A stretch of DNA of 64,000 bases, taken from assembly GCA_963717765.1 (NCBI GenBank), contig CAVQWX010000006.1, positions 1 to 64,000 of the forward strand, written 5' to 3'. The notes under the pieces were generated by a model. That model was given only the letters and a program-made list of their open reading frames with translations, did not search any database and was not told the DNA's origin. The position numbers were made by a program, and so were the translations under genes. The stretch is from JACDER01 sp963717765 (GTDB taxonomy: Bacteria; Actinomycetota; Thermoleophilia; Gaiellales; Gaiellaceae). Of the stretch, positions 1 to 12,491 are shown piece after piece; within the stretch, counting starts at the first letter, position 1, and each line of letters opens with the position of its first letter.

Positions 1-144
1 TGTAGCTATCGAGGGTAGGACGCTCCCCGGACAGACGAAGGGCCGGCGCCAAACCAACCCTCACCAACACGACACGACGAACGTGCGGCTCCACAATAGT
101 CGCTGCTGGAAACGACCTGGCTCTCCTAGATCGCGGGCGGCGTT

Positions 145-747
145 CTAGTCGACGTCGGCGAAGTATCCGTGCTCGTCCTCGTGGTCGGACTCGTCTACGC
201 GCTCCTGCTTGGCCGCGTTCGGCCAGCGCGACTCCATCTCGCGCCAGTAGCGCTCGTGCTCCGGCGGCAGCTCCCGACCCTCGGCCTTCATGCGCCCAAG
301 CGCAGCCGTATAAACGGAGAGGTCGTCCCACACGATGACCGTCTCGCGGCCTCCGCCTTCCGCGTCCGGATTGGTACCGGGCCGGCCGTAGACCTCGGCG
401 CTCAGCTTCGTCGCTGCCTCGAGCCGTTGCCTGTGGTCGGGGATTGGGTTGGCGCACGAGAACTTGTGGCCGCACGACGGGCATTCGGCTCGCGCGCCGC
501 AACTTTTCGTCGCGTTCAACGCCGCTTGGAATGCCTCCCAGACGACGTCGGCGACCTCGGGCGCTTTCTCCCCGAGCCGCTGGCGAAGCGTCATCTGTGC
601 GCGCTCGGCTTCGGCCTGAGCGTCCGCCTCTGCCCGCTGTTGCTCCTCCTTGCGCCGCCTCGCGTTCTCCGCCTTCGCGACGCCCCCGCGCCGGCGCTCC
701 TCGGTGGTGAGCTGGTGACCTGTGAGTGGTGAAGGCCGATCTTGCAT
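145..747 (-). CDS. Hypothetical zinc-ribbon protein
   Basis: Encodes about 200 residues. The N-terminal third (residues 15-55) is a highly charged Ala/Arg/Glu-rich helix, probably coiled coil. Four cysteines around residues 83-99, ending in CPSCGHKFSC, form a likely zinc-binding knuckle. The C-terminus is acidic and rich in Asp/Glu/His. I do not recognise the family. The basic leader plus zinc knuckle resembles small DNA-binding or terminase-small-subunit-like phage proteins, but nothing else nearby is clearly phage, so that is only a guess. It is one of the two unbroken genes in the accessory region. About 290 bases without a recognisable gene separate it from the next gene. Confidence 0.5.
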   Translation of the reverse strand: MQDRPSPLTGHQLTTEERRRGGVAKAENARRRKEEQQRAEADAQAEAERAQMTLRQRLGEKAPEVADVVWEAFQAALNATKSCGARAECPSCGHKFSCANPIPDHRQRLEAATKLSAEVYGRPGTNPDAEGGGRETVIVWDDLSVYTAALGRMKAEGRELPPEHERYWREMESRWPNAAKQERVDESDHEDEHGYFADVD

Positions 748-1038
748 GTAGTCAGGATGCCGACTGGGCTGGATGCCGCCCAGGTCGCACGCTCGTCTCA
801 GTAGGGCTCAGCACAGATAGGCCCTCACGCGCGCGCGTGTAGGTGCGCCTACGAACGATCCGCGCGATCTCGCTGAAAGCCCTCAGAATCGTCCGACGCC
901 ACGGAGACGGGTCTCGGGACGCTTCGCTGCTGCGGTCGCCCGCTGTTGGTTCCCTGCGCCGCAGCGGCCAATCAGTGACGGCGGTGGCCGGGGGCGCACC
1001 GAGCTTCCTGGGCTTTCCTCACTCCTAGAGGCAGTCCG

Positions 1039-2082
1039 CTACCAAACCCCGTGGTCTCGCGCGACCTCCTCGAGCGTCGGCCCGCCTGGCTCCAAGGAGT
1101 AGTGATTGAAGACGGACGAGTTCGAGTATGTCCAATCGCGATCAGGGAGTACGGCTCCGAATATGTAGAACCAGGCTTCCGTTGGCCACAGAACCTTCTC
1201 CTCTGACTCGGGCGAGGCGCGCCATCTGAACTTCGGCTGACCTGCGCTCGCGTCCAAGAGGAGGCGAAAGGCGATGTTGTTCGCATCGAAGAGCTCTCTC
1301 GCGTCGGATGGCAGAACATTCGGGCTCAGCCACAACTCTTGCCCGTCCTGGATCACTTCTGCTGCAAGCAGTGACCTGAGGATCGGGGGCTTCCTTAGCT
1401 GGCGAGTAGTGGCGATTCTCTCCTCGGTGTCCCGGACGGTGAGGTCGAAGGCATCGTCGCTCTTAAGAGGCAGCAGACGTTCGAATGTGAGGTGGTAACA
1501 CCCGGCAGAGTCTTCAAAAAGCTGAACCTGAATCGCTTCGATGGGCATTGCGTAGACGTCACCCAGCCAGCGCACTGTGTGCAACACACGCTTCGGATAG
1601 CTCGGGGCGACGAGCTTGATGCGTACTCGCTTGCTGGGTAGCCACTCGTCGAACTCGTCGAGCACATCCACGAACTCCACGATCGCCCCCTTCGCGTCGT
1701 CAAGCGTGGACTCAGGGCGGTTCTCCTTCTTCCACCGGTTTCGAAGGATGGCGGCGTAATGCCCGGGCTTCACCGCTGAATAGCCCGCAGCGTAGGCGAG
1801 AGCTTGAAGGTCGGTGACTCTGAAAGCCCCGTCGACCTTGAGCTCCAAAAGCACAATCTCGCCGGACTGATCAAGCGCCAGGATGTCGAGGCGGTCCTTA
1901 TCCTCCGCGAACTCGGCGAGCTGAGAGTCAAGAACGAGGAGCGGTTCCCCGGACAGCTCTGGATTTCTGACCAGCCAACGCTCGAGGTCAGCTTCGCTGA
2001 CTCGCCCATCGAACTCGACCGGCTCCAGCATCGACGCTTCGTCCCCAGTAACGCGCACCATCTTCGAGCCGAACTCCCGCAC
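1039..2082 (-). CDS. NucS/DUF91-like PD-(D/E)XK nuclease
   Basis: A protein of about 347 residues. Residues 25-85 carry the restriction-endonuclease-fold signature: DRLDILALD supplies the Asp (about 66), and the LLELK that follows supplies the E-x-K pair (about 80 and 82). This is the pattern of the NucS/DUF91 family, which cuts mismatched or branched DNA. The remaining ~260 residues are a mixed region without a motif I recognise. The start shown is GTG; an in-frame ATG seven codons later is equally possible. The gene is intact while its upstream neighbours on the same strand are heavily frameshifted. It may be a stand-alone defence or repair nuclease carried with the type I restriction operon. 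Nuclease fold is fairly sure; biological role is not. Confidence 0.72.
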   Translation of the reverse strand: MREFGSKMVRVTGDEASMLEPVEFDGRVSEADLERWLVRNPELSGEPLLVLDSQLAEFAEDKDRLDILALDQSGEIVLLELKVDGAFRVTDLQALAYAAGYSAVKPGHYAAILRNRWKKENRPESTLDDAKGAIVEFVDVLDEFDEWLPSKRVRIKLVAPSYPKRVLHTVRWLGDVYAMPIEAIQVQLFEDSAGCYHLTFERLLPLKSDDAFDLTVRDTEERIATTRQLRKPPILRSLLAAEVIQDGQELWLSPNVLPSDARELFDANNIAFRLLLDASAGQPKFRWRASPESEEKVLWPTEAWFYIFGAVLPDRDWTYSNSSVFNHYSLEPGGPTLEEVARDHGVW

Positions 2083-2437
2083 GTCGCGGACCCTACTCGA
2101 CGTCTAGAAGAATGCGGACTACGCAGCCCGCGACGACGAAACCGCGGATCATCGACGTAAGGGCGTGAGATGAAAGCCGGTCGCGGAGGAGCCATCGGTT
2201 CTCTGTTCGAGGAGCCTCGAGCGGTTCTCCGGCCGGCCGCTTTCACCCGGCACGGTAACCCTGCGACTCGAGAATCACAAGGTGGCCAGTCAGGACAGCG
2301 TCTCGCTCTACAGGCGCCGTGCTCCCGGGCGTCAGGATTCGCCAGGTCTTGGGGAGACTGCCACCCAACAAACAAGCCGCACGTCTTCCCGCTCGATCAC
2401 CGGCAACTGCGCCACCTCGCCACGATGCAATATCCGC
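2083..2437. other. Intergenic region, no gene seen
   Basis: About 355 bases between the nuclease start and the end of the hsdR-linked reading frame. No reading frame here looks protein-like on either strand, and I see no clear hairpin or repeat. It presumably holds the promoter of the downstream nuclease and the 3' untranslated part of the hsd operon. Confidence 0.5.
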
Positions 2438-3050
2438 TCAAGTAAAAGTCTGGGCATGGGCCTGTCCGAGAGCCCGAAGGTGGGGCCAGCGGTCGGCGAG
2501 GTGGGTGTCGAGCTCCTCCGAAGGCAGTACGCGAGTCGAGTTGTTCATGCGGACGAAGAAGACATGGTCCTCCTTGCTGGTCTTGGCCCAGACCGGCCGC
2601 GACGACGGGGCGACATCGAGGCGGCAGATCTCGAGGCCGGCGTGCGACGATCCGCGCGCGCGTGCGCATGACGGCTGCAGCCGAGGGCGTTGAGAGGTGG
2701 GTGGTGAGCCAGTTGACGAAGCCGTCGCCGTTCGTGGCTTGACGCGCTCGTAGTCGAAGGCGAGGCCGACGACGCGCGGTCGGGGCCGACGCCGATGAGC
2801 AGGGTGCCGCCGTCGGTGTTGAGGAAGCCGGCGACGGTCTTGACGATGGCGTCCTCCATCGCGTTGTTCGGCGCTTCTCGCGGAGGTCCCAGCGCGCGGT
2901 GGACTTGAACTCGACGGCGTAGTCCTCGTCGTTGTCGATCAGCTCCTCGACGGTGCGAGGTCGCCGTCCGCCACGCGAGCTGCTCGGCGACCAGCGCGGC
3001 GAACGAGCGTCGAGCGGATCCGCTCGACGACCTGCGTCGGTGATCGTCGT
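2438..3050 (-). other. AlbA_2/Schlafen-like domain, C-terminal to hsdR
   Basis: After the HsdR helical tail the same strand encodes, in shifting frames, EDYAVEFKSTARWDLRE, then AIVKTVAGFLNTDGGTLLIG, VVGLAFDYERVKP, HVFFVRMNNSTR and finally THLADRWPHLRALGQAHAQ just before a TGA at 2438. The EFK and NTDGGTLLIGV blocks are the hallmark of AlbA_2 (Schlafen-like) nucleic-acid-binding domains. Between the HsdR tail and this domain I see no convincing start codon, ribosome site or stop in the best-reading path, so it may be a fused C-terminal domain. Frameshifts make a separate overlapping gene impossible to exclude. Confidence 0.6.
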
Positions 3051-6000
3051 CGATTGACACCAGCCTCGGCGCCGGCACCCGTCGACCGGCATGGACGGCT
3101 CGTCGTAGACGCTTGGCCGTCGTCGCCGTAGGCGGTGCGACGTGGTCGAAGACGGCCTGGACCTTGGCGTCGAACAAGCTCGGCGGGTACGGGTCGGCGG
3201 GCAGGTCGGCGTCGAGGACGTCCGGATCGTCGCGCGGACGTCGGCGGTGGTCGCCGCCTTGCGTCGCCAGTCGAGGACGAGCTTGTCGTGCAGGTGGGCG
3301 AGCAGCCGCTTGGCGCTCGCCTTCACGATCTCGCGCTCGGCGTCGTCGAGGACCGGATCGGGCTTGGTGAGCAGGTCGAAGATCGCCAGCTCCTCCTCGG
3401 TCAGGTCCTCGATGACGGCTCGGCTGCTCCTCGTCGGTGAGGTCCTGGGAGAGCGCGATCGAGCCGGCGCAGGTACTCGTCGATGTTGAGGCTGCCGGCG
3501 TTGTACTCGGCGATGAGCTCCTCGATCCGCTCGACGAGGTCGTAGCGGGTCGGGTTGCGGCGAGCGGCGCGCGATCGCTCGCTGCTCGGAGCAGGGCGGC
3601 GAGCCGGTCGGTCTCGGCGCGCTTGCGGCCGGCGAACCGGGCGGCGAGCGCGTCGAAGTCGATCTGCGACAGGTCGATCAGCGGGTCGGGTTCGATGCCC
3701 TCGGCGGCGGCCCGGATCACGTACTCCTCGGCGCCGACCGACCGGTCGAGCAGCGCGTCGACGGCATCCGGCGACGTCGTCGAGATCGGCCGGCGCTGGC
3801 CGCGGGCGAGCGTCGGCGATCCGCTCGGCCAGCACCCGGATGACGGCGACGGTCGCCTGGTGGGCGGCCGCCGCCGGGTCGGGCAGCACCGCCTTGAACA
3901 GCTTGCGGGCCTGGCGCGCGGCGGCGAGGAACTCGGTCGCGCACCTCTTCGTCGACGAGCAGCGCCTCGACCGCGGCGTCGCGCAGGGCGATGAACTCGA
4001 AGCCCGACGCGGCGCGCAGCTCGTCGAGGTCGACGTCGTAGCGCGCGCACAGATCGACGCACGCCGTCGACCGCTTCGGCGAGCGCGGCGACCAGCGCCG
4101 CCTTGTCCTGGATCGGGGAGTCGACGCCGGCCTCGGCGTTGGCCGCGCCGTAGATGGCGAGCGCCCGCTCGAGGTCGCGGAACACGCCGATGTAGTCGAC
4201 GATCAGCCCGTTGTCCTTGTCGGGGAACACCCGGTTGGCGCGGGCGATCGTCTGCATCAGCGTGTGGTTGCGCATCGGGCGGTCGAGGTAGATCGTCGAG
4301 CACGCTCGGCGCGTCGAAGCCGGTCATCCACATCGCGCAGACGAACACGAGCCGCAGCGGGTCGTCGGCGTCCTTGAACTGCTCGTCGAGCTCCTCGGCG
4401 TTCATCCGCGCCCGGTGCGGCCGGATGTCGAGGCCCTGGCGCTCGAGGTCGGCGATCTCGTTCTGGGCCTGGCTGACGACGACCGCCATGTCGGTGGTCT
4501 CCATCAGCTCGATCCGGCTCGCCAGCCACGGCCGCTCCAGCTCGGGCAGCGCGTCGTGCTGCGGCCCGCAGCTCGGCGAGGTGCTCGGCCCACGCCTCCT
4601 GGACGAAGTCGTACATGCGCACGGCCGTCGGCCTTGTCGATCGCCGACGTACATCGCCTTGCCGGCGAAGCCCCGGCCGACGAAGTGGCGGACGAGGTCG
4701 CGGGCGACGGTGCGCAGCCGCTCGGGGCGGGTGATCAGCGCGTACTCCCGGCCGAAGCGCCGGGCGAGCCGCCCCTCGGCGTCCTCGTCGAGCTCGGCCT
4801 CCTCGAGCAGCGCGGTGAGCTCGTCGGCGAAGTCCTCGTTGACGAGCTGCAGCTCGGGGATGCGGTTCTCGTAGTAGAGCGGGACGGTCGCGCCGTCCTC
4901 GATGGCGTCGCGGAAGTTGTAGATCGCTGACGTAGTCGCCGAACTCGCTGGCGGGTCAGCTCCTCGCCGGCGACCAGCGGCGTGCCGGTGAACCCCATGA
5001 ACGCCGCGTTCGGGCAGCGCCCGGCGCATGTTCAGCGCGAGCGTGTCGTACTGGCTGCGGTGCGCCTCGTCGGTGATCACGATCACGTCGGCGCGGTCCG
5101 ACAGCACCGGCATCGTCGTCTCGTCGCCTCGCGCAGGCGGAACTTGTGGATCAGCGTGAACACGTAGCGGTGATCCGCGCGCAGCAGCTCGCGCAGGTGC
5201 TGCGACGAGTCGGCGTGGACCTGCGCCTCGCGGAGATCACGCCGGCGTCGGCGAACTCGCCGTGGAGCTGGTCGTCGAGCTCGGTGCGGTCGGTCACCAT
5301 CACGAACGTCCAGCCGCCGGGCATGCGGCGCAGCACCTTCTGGGTGAACCACAGCATCGACAGGCTCTTGCCGGAGCCCTGCGTGTGCCAGAACACGCCG
5401 AGCCGCTTGTCGCCCGTCGCCCGGATCCGCTGCGAGGTTCTCGATCGCCGCGTTGACGCCGAAGCACTGGTGGTTGCGGGCGACCGCCTTGATCAGCCCG
5501 CCGGGCCGCTCGATGTAGGCGACGAAGTTCTCGACCAGGTCGAGCAGCCGGTCGTGGCGCGCACGTGCCCCGGATCGCCGTCTCCAGCGCGACGACGCCG
5601 CGCGTTCCGTCGGCGTCGATGACCTTCCAGTCGCCGAAGAACTCCCACGGCGCGTACGTCGCGCCGACCTTGCGCCTCGCGAGCCGTTCGACAGGATCAC
5701 GAACCCGTTCGGCCAGAACAGCTGCGGGATCGTGTCGCGGTAGTCGGTGAGGTTCTCGTCGTACGCCGCCTTGACCGGCCGGTTCGGGCTCCTTGAACTC
5801 GGCCAGCACCAGCGGGATGCCGTTGACGAACAGCACCACGTCGGCCCGCCGCGGTGCAGCTCGCCGGCGATCCACACCTGGGACGCCGCCAGCCAGTCGT
5901 TCTTCGTCGATCGAGGAAGTCGACGAACGCGAACCGTGGCGTCTGCTTGTCGCCGCGGTCGTCGCTCCACTCCGCCCGGTAGCCGTCGCGCAGCAGGTCG

Positions 6001-6279
6001 TGGACCTCACGGTTCGCCCGCACCGGGTCCATCACCGACCGGTCGTTTGCGAGCGCGCGGCGCCTCCTCACGGGCGGCGTCAGGGACCTCCGGATTCAGC
6101 GCGCGCAGTGCTGAGCAGGCGATGACGAGGACGACGTCGTGGCGGCAGTCCCGCCCGAGCGTCCCGGCGGGACCGAGCACCTCTTCCTGCGCGTTGACGG
6201 TCTCCCACCCGAGCTCGGCGAGCAGCTCGAGCGCTGGGCGCTCGACCAGCTCGGCCTCCGAGAAACGCTCCGGGCTCAC
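2438..6279 (-). pseudogene. hsdR: hsdR, type I restriction subunit, frameshifted
   Basis: HsdR is the ATP-driven translocase and nuclease of type I restriction systems. The sequence reads only by hopping between the three minus frames. Recognisable pieces in order are an N-terminal nuclease region (MSPERFSEAELVERPALELL, then IPLVLAEFK), Walker A (FWHTQGSGKS, about 5390), the DEAH box (VIVITDEAHRSQYDTLALN, about 5080), motif III (MGFTGTPL), helicase motifs near VFVCAMWMTGFDAPS, and QTIARANRVFPDKDNG. The C-terminal helical region ends near SLFDAKVQAVFDHV (about 3150) and seems to run on into an AlbA_2-type domain. The GTG start overlaps the hsdS stop by four bases (GTGA). More than ten indels are needed, mostly in C/G runs, while the protein sequence between them is well conserved. 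That suggests either very recent decay or assembly error. Confidence 0.85.
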
Positions 6280-7522
6280 GCCGTCGACTCTTCAAGGAGC
6301 GCGTCGAGATCGAGTCTGGACACATCGATCTGCCCGGTCACGAGCTTCGGAGGAGCAGATCGCGGCGCGACCAGAGTGACTCGTTCTGCTGCTCGAGAGC
6401 AGTGATGCTCTCGCGGAGTGGTTCGACCGCGTCGACGAAAGCCGCCACGATGGCGTCAGGGGCGTCCCGACCGGACCGCTCCATGACCTTGGCGCTGATG
6501 GACTTACGGGTCGTCCCTGTGGATGCCCCGCAGACGAACCCGGGTACTGCGGTGCCGATAGAACGAAATACAAGTAGTACGTGAAGCTAGCGTGCAACTG
6601 GACGTACCCGTACGAGGACGAGGCAAAGACGGCTCGAGATCACGCTCGACAATGCCGACTTTCCCCGCGTCAGCCATTCGCGCGTCACGACATCCCCCTT
6701 CCGAGCCGAGCGTCCGACCATCGGGTGAGCAGTGCGGCACGTCCGCCCATGAAACTTAAGGTCGCTAGTTGAGTCCATCACGCCTCAGGAACCTCGGACC
6801 CTCCGCGATTGAGTTGCCCATTCGGCGTACCCGTACTGCATCTTCGGGACCTCGCCCAGCGTCATTGCGTTCCAGCCCGTCGGGGATCGGGCCGAGGGGG
6901 AGTCGACCGAGCTTGACGTCCTCGTGGCCCGGGTACCGAAAGAGGACGAACCACTCCCGGTAGATCGCCCGTGCCATCTCCTCCAGCACCTCGACCCGCC
7001 GCCGGTTGTTCTCGATCAGGTCGTCCAAAGGCTGGACCAATGATAACGGCACCGGTTGTGACTTGCCCGATCCGGGAGTCGAAACCGGAAATGGAACCCA
7101 GCACTTTTGCGTTTGCGTTGGGCTGGGGATACGCGGCTTTTGTTCCGCTTTAACTCAGTCCTTGTAGATCGAAGGAGGGGATGACATGCCCTATGAACCT
7201 TGCGTTCACGTCCGGCGATGGCCTAACCTCACGAAAGGTACGACGCGAAGACAGCGGGCTCCTGAGGGAGAGACCCATCGCCCGTTACCTACTGTTGCCC
7301 CGGTGTGTGCAACAACGACGTCGCCTTCGACAAGCCGAAACTTGCTCAAAGCCCTCTTGGTGAACCTCGGATAGGGAACGTGGGCCCAGTCAAGGCTGGA
7401 GTCCACGATGTCTGTGATGGCGAAGGAACCTTGGTCCGACAGCCTCAAGCGAAGACGAGGCCGTGTCACCCGTAGTCAACCGAGCGAACACACGTCGGCC
7501 AATGTCACATCCCGCCACTCCG

Positions 7523-7526
<4 letters not shown>
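6276..7526 (-). pseudogene. hsdS: hsdS, type I specificity subunit, frameshifted
   Basis: HsdS picks the DNA target for the HsdM methylase and HsdR. The reading starts at a GTG overlapping the hsdM stop (GTGA) with MTEWRDVTLADVCSLG, then shifts frame. Target-recognition features follow: ITDIVDSSLDWAHVPY, LVEGDVVVAHTGATVG, and the conserved spacer helix QPLDDLIENNRRRVEVLEEM with ARAIYREWFVLFRYPG. A second half carries a long helix and the family ending LVTGQIDVSRLDLDALLEE. The length (~415 codons) fits a full two-domain HsdS. At least four frame changes are needed. Base composition from about 6.5 to 7.6 kb looks lower in G+C than the flanking hsdM and hsdR, as is common for exchanged recognition domains. 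Confidence 0.82.
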
Positions 7527-9079
<1,553 letters not shown>

Positions 9080-9240
9080 GCAGGCGATGAATTGATCCCG
9101 CCCTACGGACGCTAACCGACAGACGGTAGAAAGTCACGGCCGCTACACCTCAAGTAGACGTCGTGTCCACGGCGCAGTCGAGCGCGAGGTCGAGCTCGAG
9201 CTCCACGGCGACGAGTCGTCGCAAGGCCTTCGGCGTGCGG

Positions 9241-9882
9241 CTAGGCGGACTCGCTCGCGAGAACCTTCCGCACGGTGCTCGCGTGCCAGCGCGAGCCGCC
9301 GTGCGCGGTCGGGACGCCTGACGCGTTTAGGGCGTCAGCGATCGCGGTGAGCGTCTTGCCTTTCGCCCGGTCGCGCTGGATGCGTCTTTATACGCTCGGC
9401 GGCATCGTGCGAGGCCGCCCGAGCCGCACTCCTTGCGCGCGCTTGATCGCAAGCGCGTCCTTCGTGCGCTGACCGATCGCCCGTCGCTCCCACTGCGCCA
9501 CGGAGGCCATGACGTTTCCGACAAGCTCGCCGTCGGGCGTCGAGAGGTCGACGCCGAGGTCAAGCGCGACGATGTTGAAGCCCTGCCGCTTGTCGAGCGC
9601 CTCCTCGAGCAGCTTGCCGAAGTCGACGATCGAGCGCGTGAGGCGGTCGAGCTTCATCACGACGACCGAAGCTTCGCCCGAGCGGCACACGTCCAACGCG
9701 GTCTGCAAGCCTGGCCGCTTCGTCGTCTTGCCACGGAGGGCGTCGGTCTCGACGCGGAGGAGCTCCCAGCCGCGGCGCCGGGACTCTTCGGCGATCGCCG
9801 CGCTCTGCGCTTCGAGCGAAACGCCGTTCGCGCGCTGCTCGTCGGTCGATACTCGCGCGATTACCTGCTCGCTGGTACCCAT
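9241..9882 (-). pseudogene. Serine recombinase (resolvase family), in-frame stop
   Basis: Small serine recombinase, about 213 codons. The N-terminal catalytic domain has the nucleophile context IARVSTDEQRANG, the VVMKLDRLTRS motif and GNVMASVAQWERRAI. The C-terminal part reads RAKGKTLTAIADALNASGVP then HASTVRKVLAS, the usual helix-turn-helix. A TAA stop at 9388 separates the two halves in the same frame; translation resumes in frame right after it, so this is a nonsense change, not a frameshift. Without the helix-turn-helix the protein would not bind its site. The ATG start at 9882 follows a good GGGAGG ribosome site. Such enzymes move or invert DNA, which fits the accessory character of the region. 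Confidence 0.85.
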
Positions 9883-9911
9883 CGTCGCCTCCCTGATCGC
9901 ATTCCGAGACG

Positions 9912-9941
9912 AGAATAACACCAAACGACCGTTTAGTGCAA
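9912..9941 (-). promoter_or_regulatory. Predicted promoter and operator of recombinase
   Basis: Reading the minus strand, TTGCAC (9936-9941) and TATTCT (9912-9917) are spaced by 18 bases, a fair -35/-10 pair. The spacer contains the perfect inverted repeat AAACG-gt-CGTTT (9923-9934), well placed for an autoregulatory or res-type binding site. The recombinase ATG lies 30 bases downstream behind GGGAGG. Confidence 0.45.
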
Positions 9942-10591
9942 AAGTCAGTAGCGGATAGCCGAGTGGGCGTAGGCGTTTCCGGCGCTCGGCGGGTACGTCG
10001 GCGCCGCGCGGAGCAGGCACCATTCGCCGTCTACGCGCCTGGCGCGTGTCGGCGCGTCTGCTTCCCCGTCCGCCTGCCCCTGCGCGCTCCCAGCGCCTCG
10101 AGCGCCGCCGCTGCTCCCTCGAGCCTGGCGACGAGGCCAGCCGGCGCTGTGGAAGTTGCCGGCTCCTACGCGCTCGAGGACGCGGCGGTAGCGTCGAAGC
10201 AGCGCCTCGAATCTCGGATGCGGAGAGTCCAGCCACGCGATGGACAGTGCCTTCGCGCATGGTCGGAGCTCGGCTCCTTTAATCTGCAAGCGCTGCGGTG
10301 CGCCCCCTTTGCACCGTCGCGCCGGGGCTGTTATGACTATTCGCACGGCGGCCGGCGTGCGCGCGTCGGCGCGCACCCGTGCCCGGCTGATCCCGGTTCC
10401 CCATAAACGAGGTTCGCCGATCGCGAGCGCGCGTCCGATTGAGCTCGAGGCCCACCGGGGGCCGTTCCGTGCTGCGAGCGCGAGACATATGAGCCTCATA
10501 CGGCGTGCGTGACATTTAGGGAATGCTCGACGCTGCGGATTAGGCTCGGGCCGTGCGCCTGCCCGAACCCACGCGCCGCTTCGTTCTCAGG
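9942..10591. other. Non-coding stretch, nothing recognised
   Basis: About 650 bases between the recombinase promoter and the end of the next broken gene. Long open frames exist on both strands, but their translations are Arg/Ala-rich shadows without domain-like sequence. I found no convincing RNA gene or repeat. Confidence 0.45.
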
Positions 10592-12184
10592 TCACTCGAG
10601 GAGGGCCGTCAGGTCCCGGGCCCCGGGTGTGCCAGTTCTGCCTAGCTCTAATTCCGCGCGAGCCGCGGTCTCAATCGGAGAGCGCCCCGTGGTTACGTCT
10701 GCGTGGACGATTCTGTCAATGCCCGCTCCTACCGTTGGGGCCGTTGTGCGCAGCGTGGCGTCCAACGCAACGCTCCTTATCAGACCGCCGTAAATGTTAC
10801 TAGGTCGGGTTGCCGATAGAGACGGCGCATGGCTGACTGGAAGTAGTCGCGGATGTCCGCGAGCGCGCGTCTTGGATTGCTCACGACGCGCTCCACCCGG
10901 TGGAGTGCCGCGCTATCGCTTTGCGACGTAAGTCCGAGAGGTCGTGCGCTGCGAATTTCGGCGAGCAGCCGGTCGCAACGTTCGCGGTTTGTCGCCAGCG
11001 CTTCAAGTTCGGTCGAAAGGGAATCGTCGACCATCTCCATCCGTCGCAGCGCCATCGCGTCATTCTGCGCCGAGGCCGACGAGCACGCGACGAGCGCGGC
11101 TAACCGATCGGCAGCCAGAACATTGCTCGCGTCGCCGGGTGCACGAAGCAGGAACTCGATCGCAGACCAGCCACCGGCTACCGCCACGGGACCTTTGGCC
11201 GCGGTCAAGGTGAGAAACGAGTTCTAGCGCCGCATCGATACGGGAAGATCCTCCCGAGTCGTACAGCCGAACTGGCTGGTCAAGCGACGGGGCGTCAACC
11301 CTCCGAGAGACCGATGAAGATCGAGCGGGCGCGTTACGCCCTTCGCGAACGCAACCTCTAGCGGTTCAAAACTTTTTCGGGTGCCAACGGCAACGCGTGA
11401 GGCGAGACCGTCAGCGAGCTCGCCCGCTTGTGCTACGGCAGAGTACTCGTCCCGGCTCTCCATCTCGTGAAGATCACTCCACCATGGGCCATATCGGGCA
11501 GACCAGATTCGTCGTTCCCATTCGCTTTGAGCCATTGGCGGACCTTCCTGGGCGGTTCTGCACCCCCCGCGAACGCCCTCAGCCACCAGCGCGGCGTGTT
11601 CTCGAAAAGAGCAACCCCATGGATGGCCCGGAGTGGTTGGTCGCATAACGTCTGGGCCTCAATGACCACATCGCCCAGCTCTAGTTCGCGTGAATCTTCC
11701 TCCAGAGCTACCAGCCACCGACGCAGGTACTCCTGGGAGAAGCCCGCATCGAGCAGATGAGCTCCTAATTGCCCGGGCGGCTCGTTCACGGGACGGGCTC
11801 GGCGTGCGGGAGTGGACCGCGGACTCCCAGCGCATGAGGTAGTTCTTATACGTCGTCGGAGAAGAGGCGGAGAACAATCTGGCCGGCGCCTCCGGAAGAA
11901 GCGAGAGAGTCTTCGAGCCGAGAAGTTGTACGAGATTCCCGGCGCTCTACCTCACTTCCGATCCCAACGTCATCCCTAACATGCGACCTCAGCGATTCGG
12001 CGAACCAGCGCACAGCGTCCAACGAGAGCGCGCCGAGACTGACCCGCTTAACTGCCTCGTCTAGTTCGCGCAAGGCAAGATTCATGCCAGGGTTCCAGAG
12101 CCGTCGCTGCCACTGCGCGTTGACCGTGAAGAAGTCGTAGAGGCGCGCGAGAACATGAGCCGCGTAGCCGGTTCGTACAACCAC
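10592..12184 (-). pseudogene. Unknown large protein, frameshifted
   Basis: A reconstructed gene of about 530 codons spread over all three minus frames. Blocks in order are MVVRTGYAAHVLARLYDFF with LWNPGMNLALRELDEAVKR, YKNYLMRWESAVHSR, GAHLLDAGFSQEYLRRWLVA, GVALFENTPRWWLRAFAGG, SAVAQAGELADGLASRV, SLGGLTPRRLTSQFG, VAVAGGWSAIEFLLRAPGD, DYFQSAMRRLYRQPDLV, and a C-terminal tail GGLIRSVALDATLRTTAP ... ELGRTGTPGARDLTALLE ending at a TGA at 10592. The pieces are protein-like and follow each other without overlap, which supports one original gene. It is mostly helical, with no catalytic motif I recognise. Its position beside a restriction system suggests a defence or mobile-element gene, but that is inference only. 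Confidence 0.55.
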
Positions 12185-12271
12185 CCTGCTACTCTATGAG
12201 CAGGTCGAGTTGTTGTCGGCCACCATCTAAAAGGGGAAATGCTCTAATCGAGCCGCTTTCCCCTAAGGTCT

Positions 12272-12303
12272 CCGAGGGTCCCGACCTTAGGTCGGGCCCT
12301 CGG
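12272..12303. other. Long GC-rich hairpin
   Basis: Arms CCGAGGG(T)CCCGACC and GGTCGGGCCCTCGG pair over 14 bp with one bulged T and a 3-base loop. There is no T-run on either side, so it is not a textbook terminator. It sits between the broken accessory gene and the tRNA-Gly, near the presumed island boundary. Confidence 0.6.
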
Positions 12304-12491
12304 CATTTAGCGCCCTCTCCCCTTGCTCCCCAACTGAGCCGCGAACGCCCTTTCCAGCTTGGTCAGAGCTCAATCTGAAATGACTTCTTAGCGCGATTGA
12401 AGTGGCTATCGCGAAGCGTGCACGGCCAATCTCGTTTCCAAAACGTTTCCAAAGCGATCCTCTTACGCCTCATGCAAGAACTCTAAGCAAG

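Noticed and set aside
9945..10499. Long minus-strand frame with Arg/Ala-rich sequence
   Set aside because: No domain-like sequence, composition typical of GC-rich shadow frames; its SSSIGRALA stretch suggested a tRNA, but I could not fold one.
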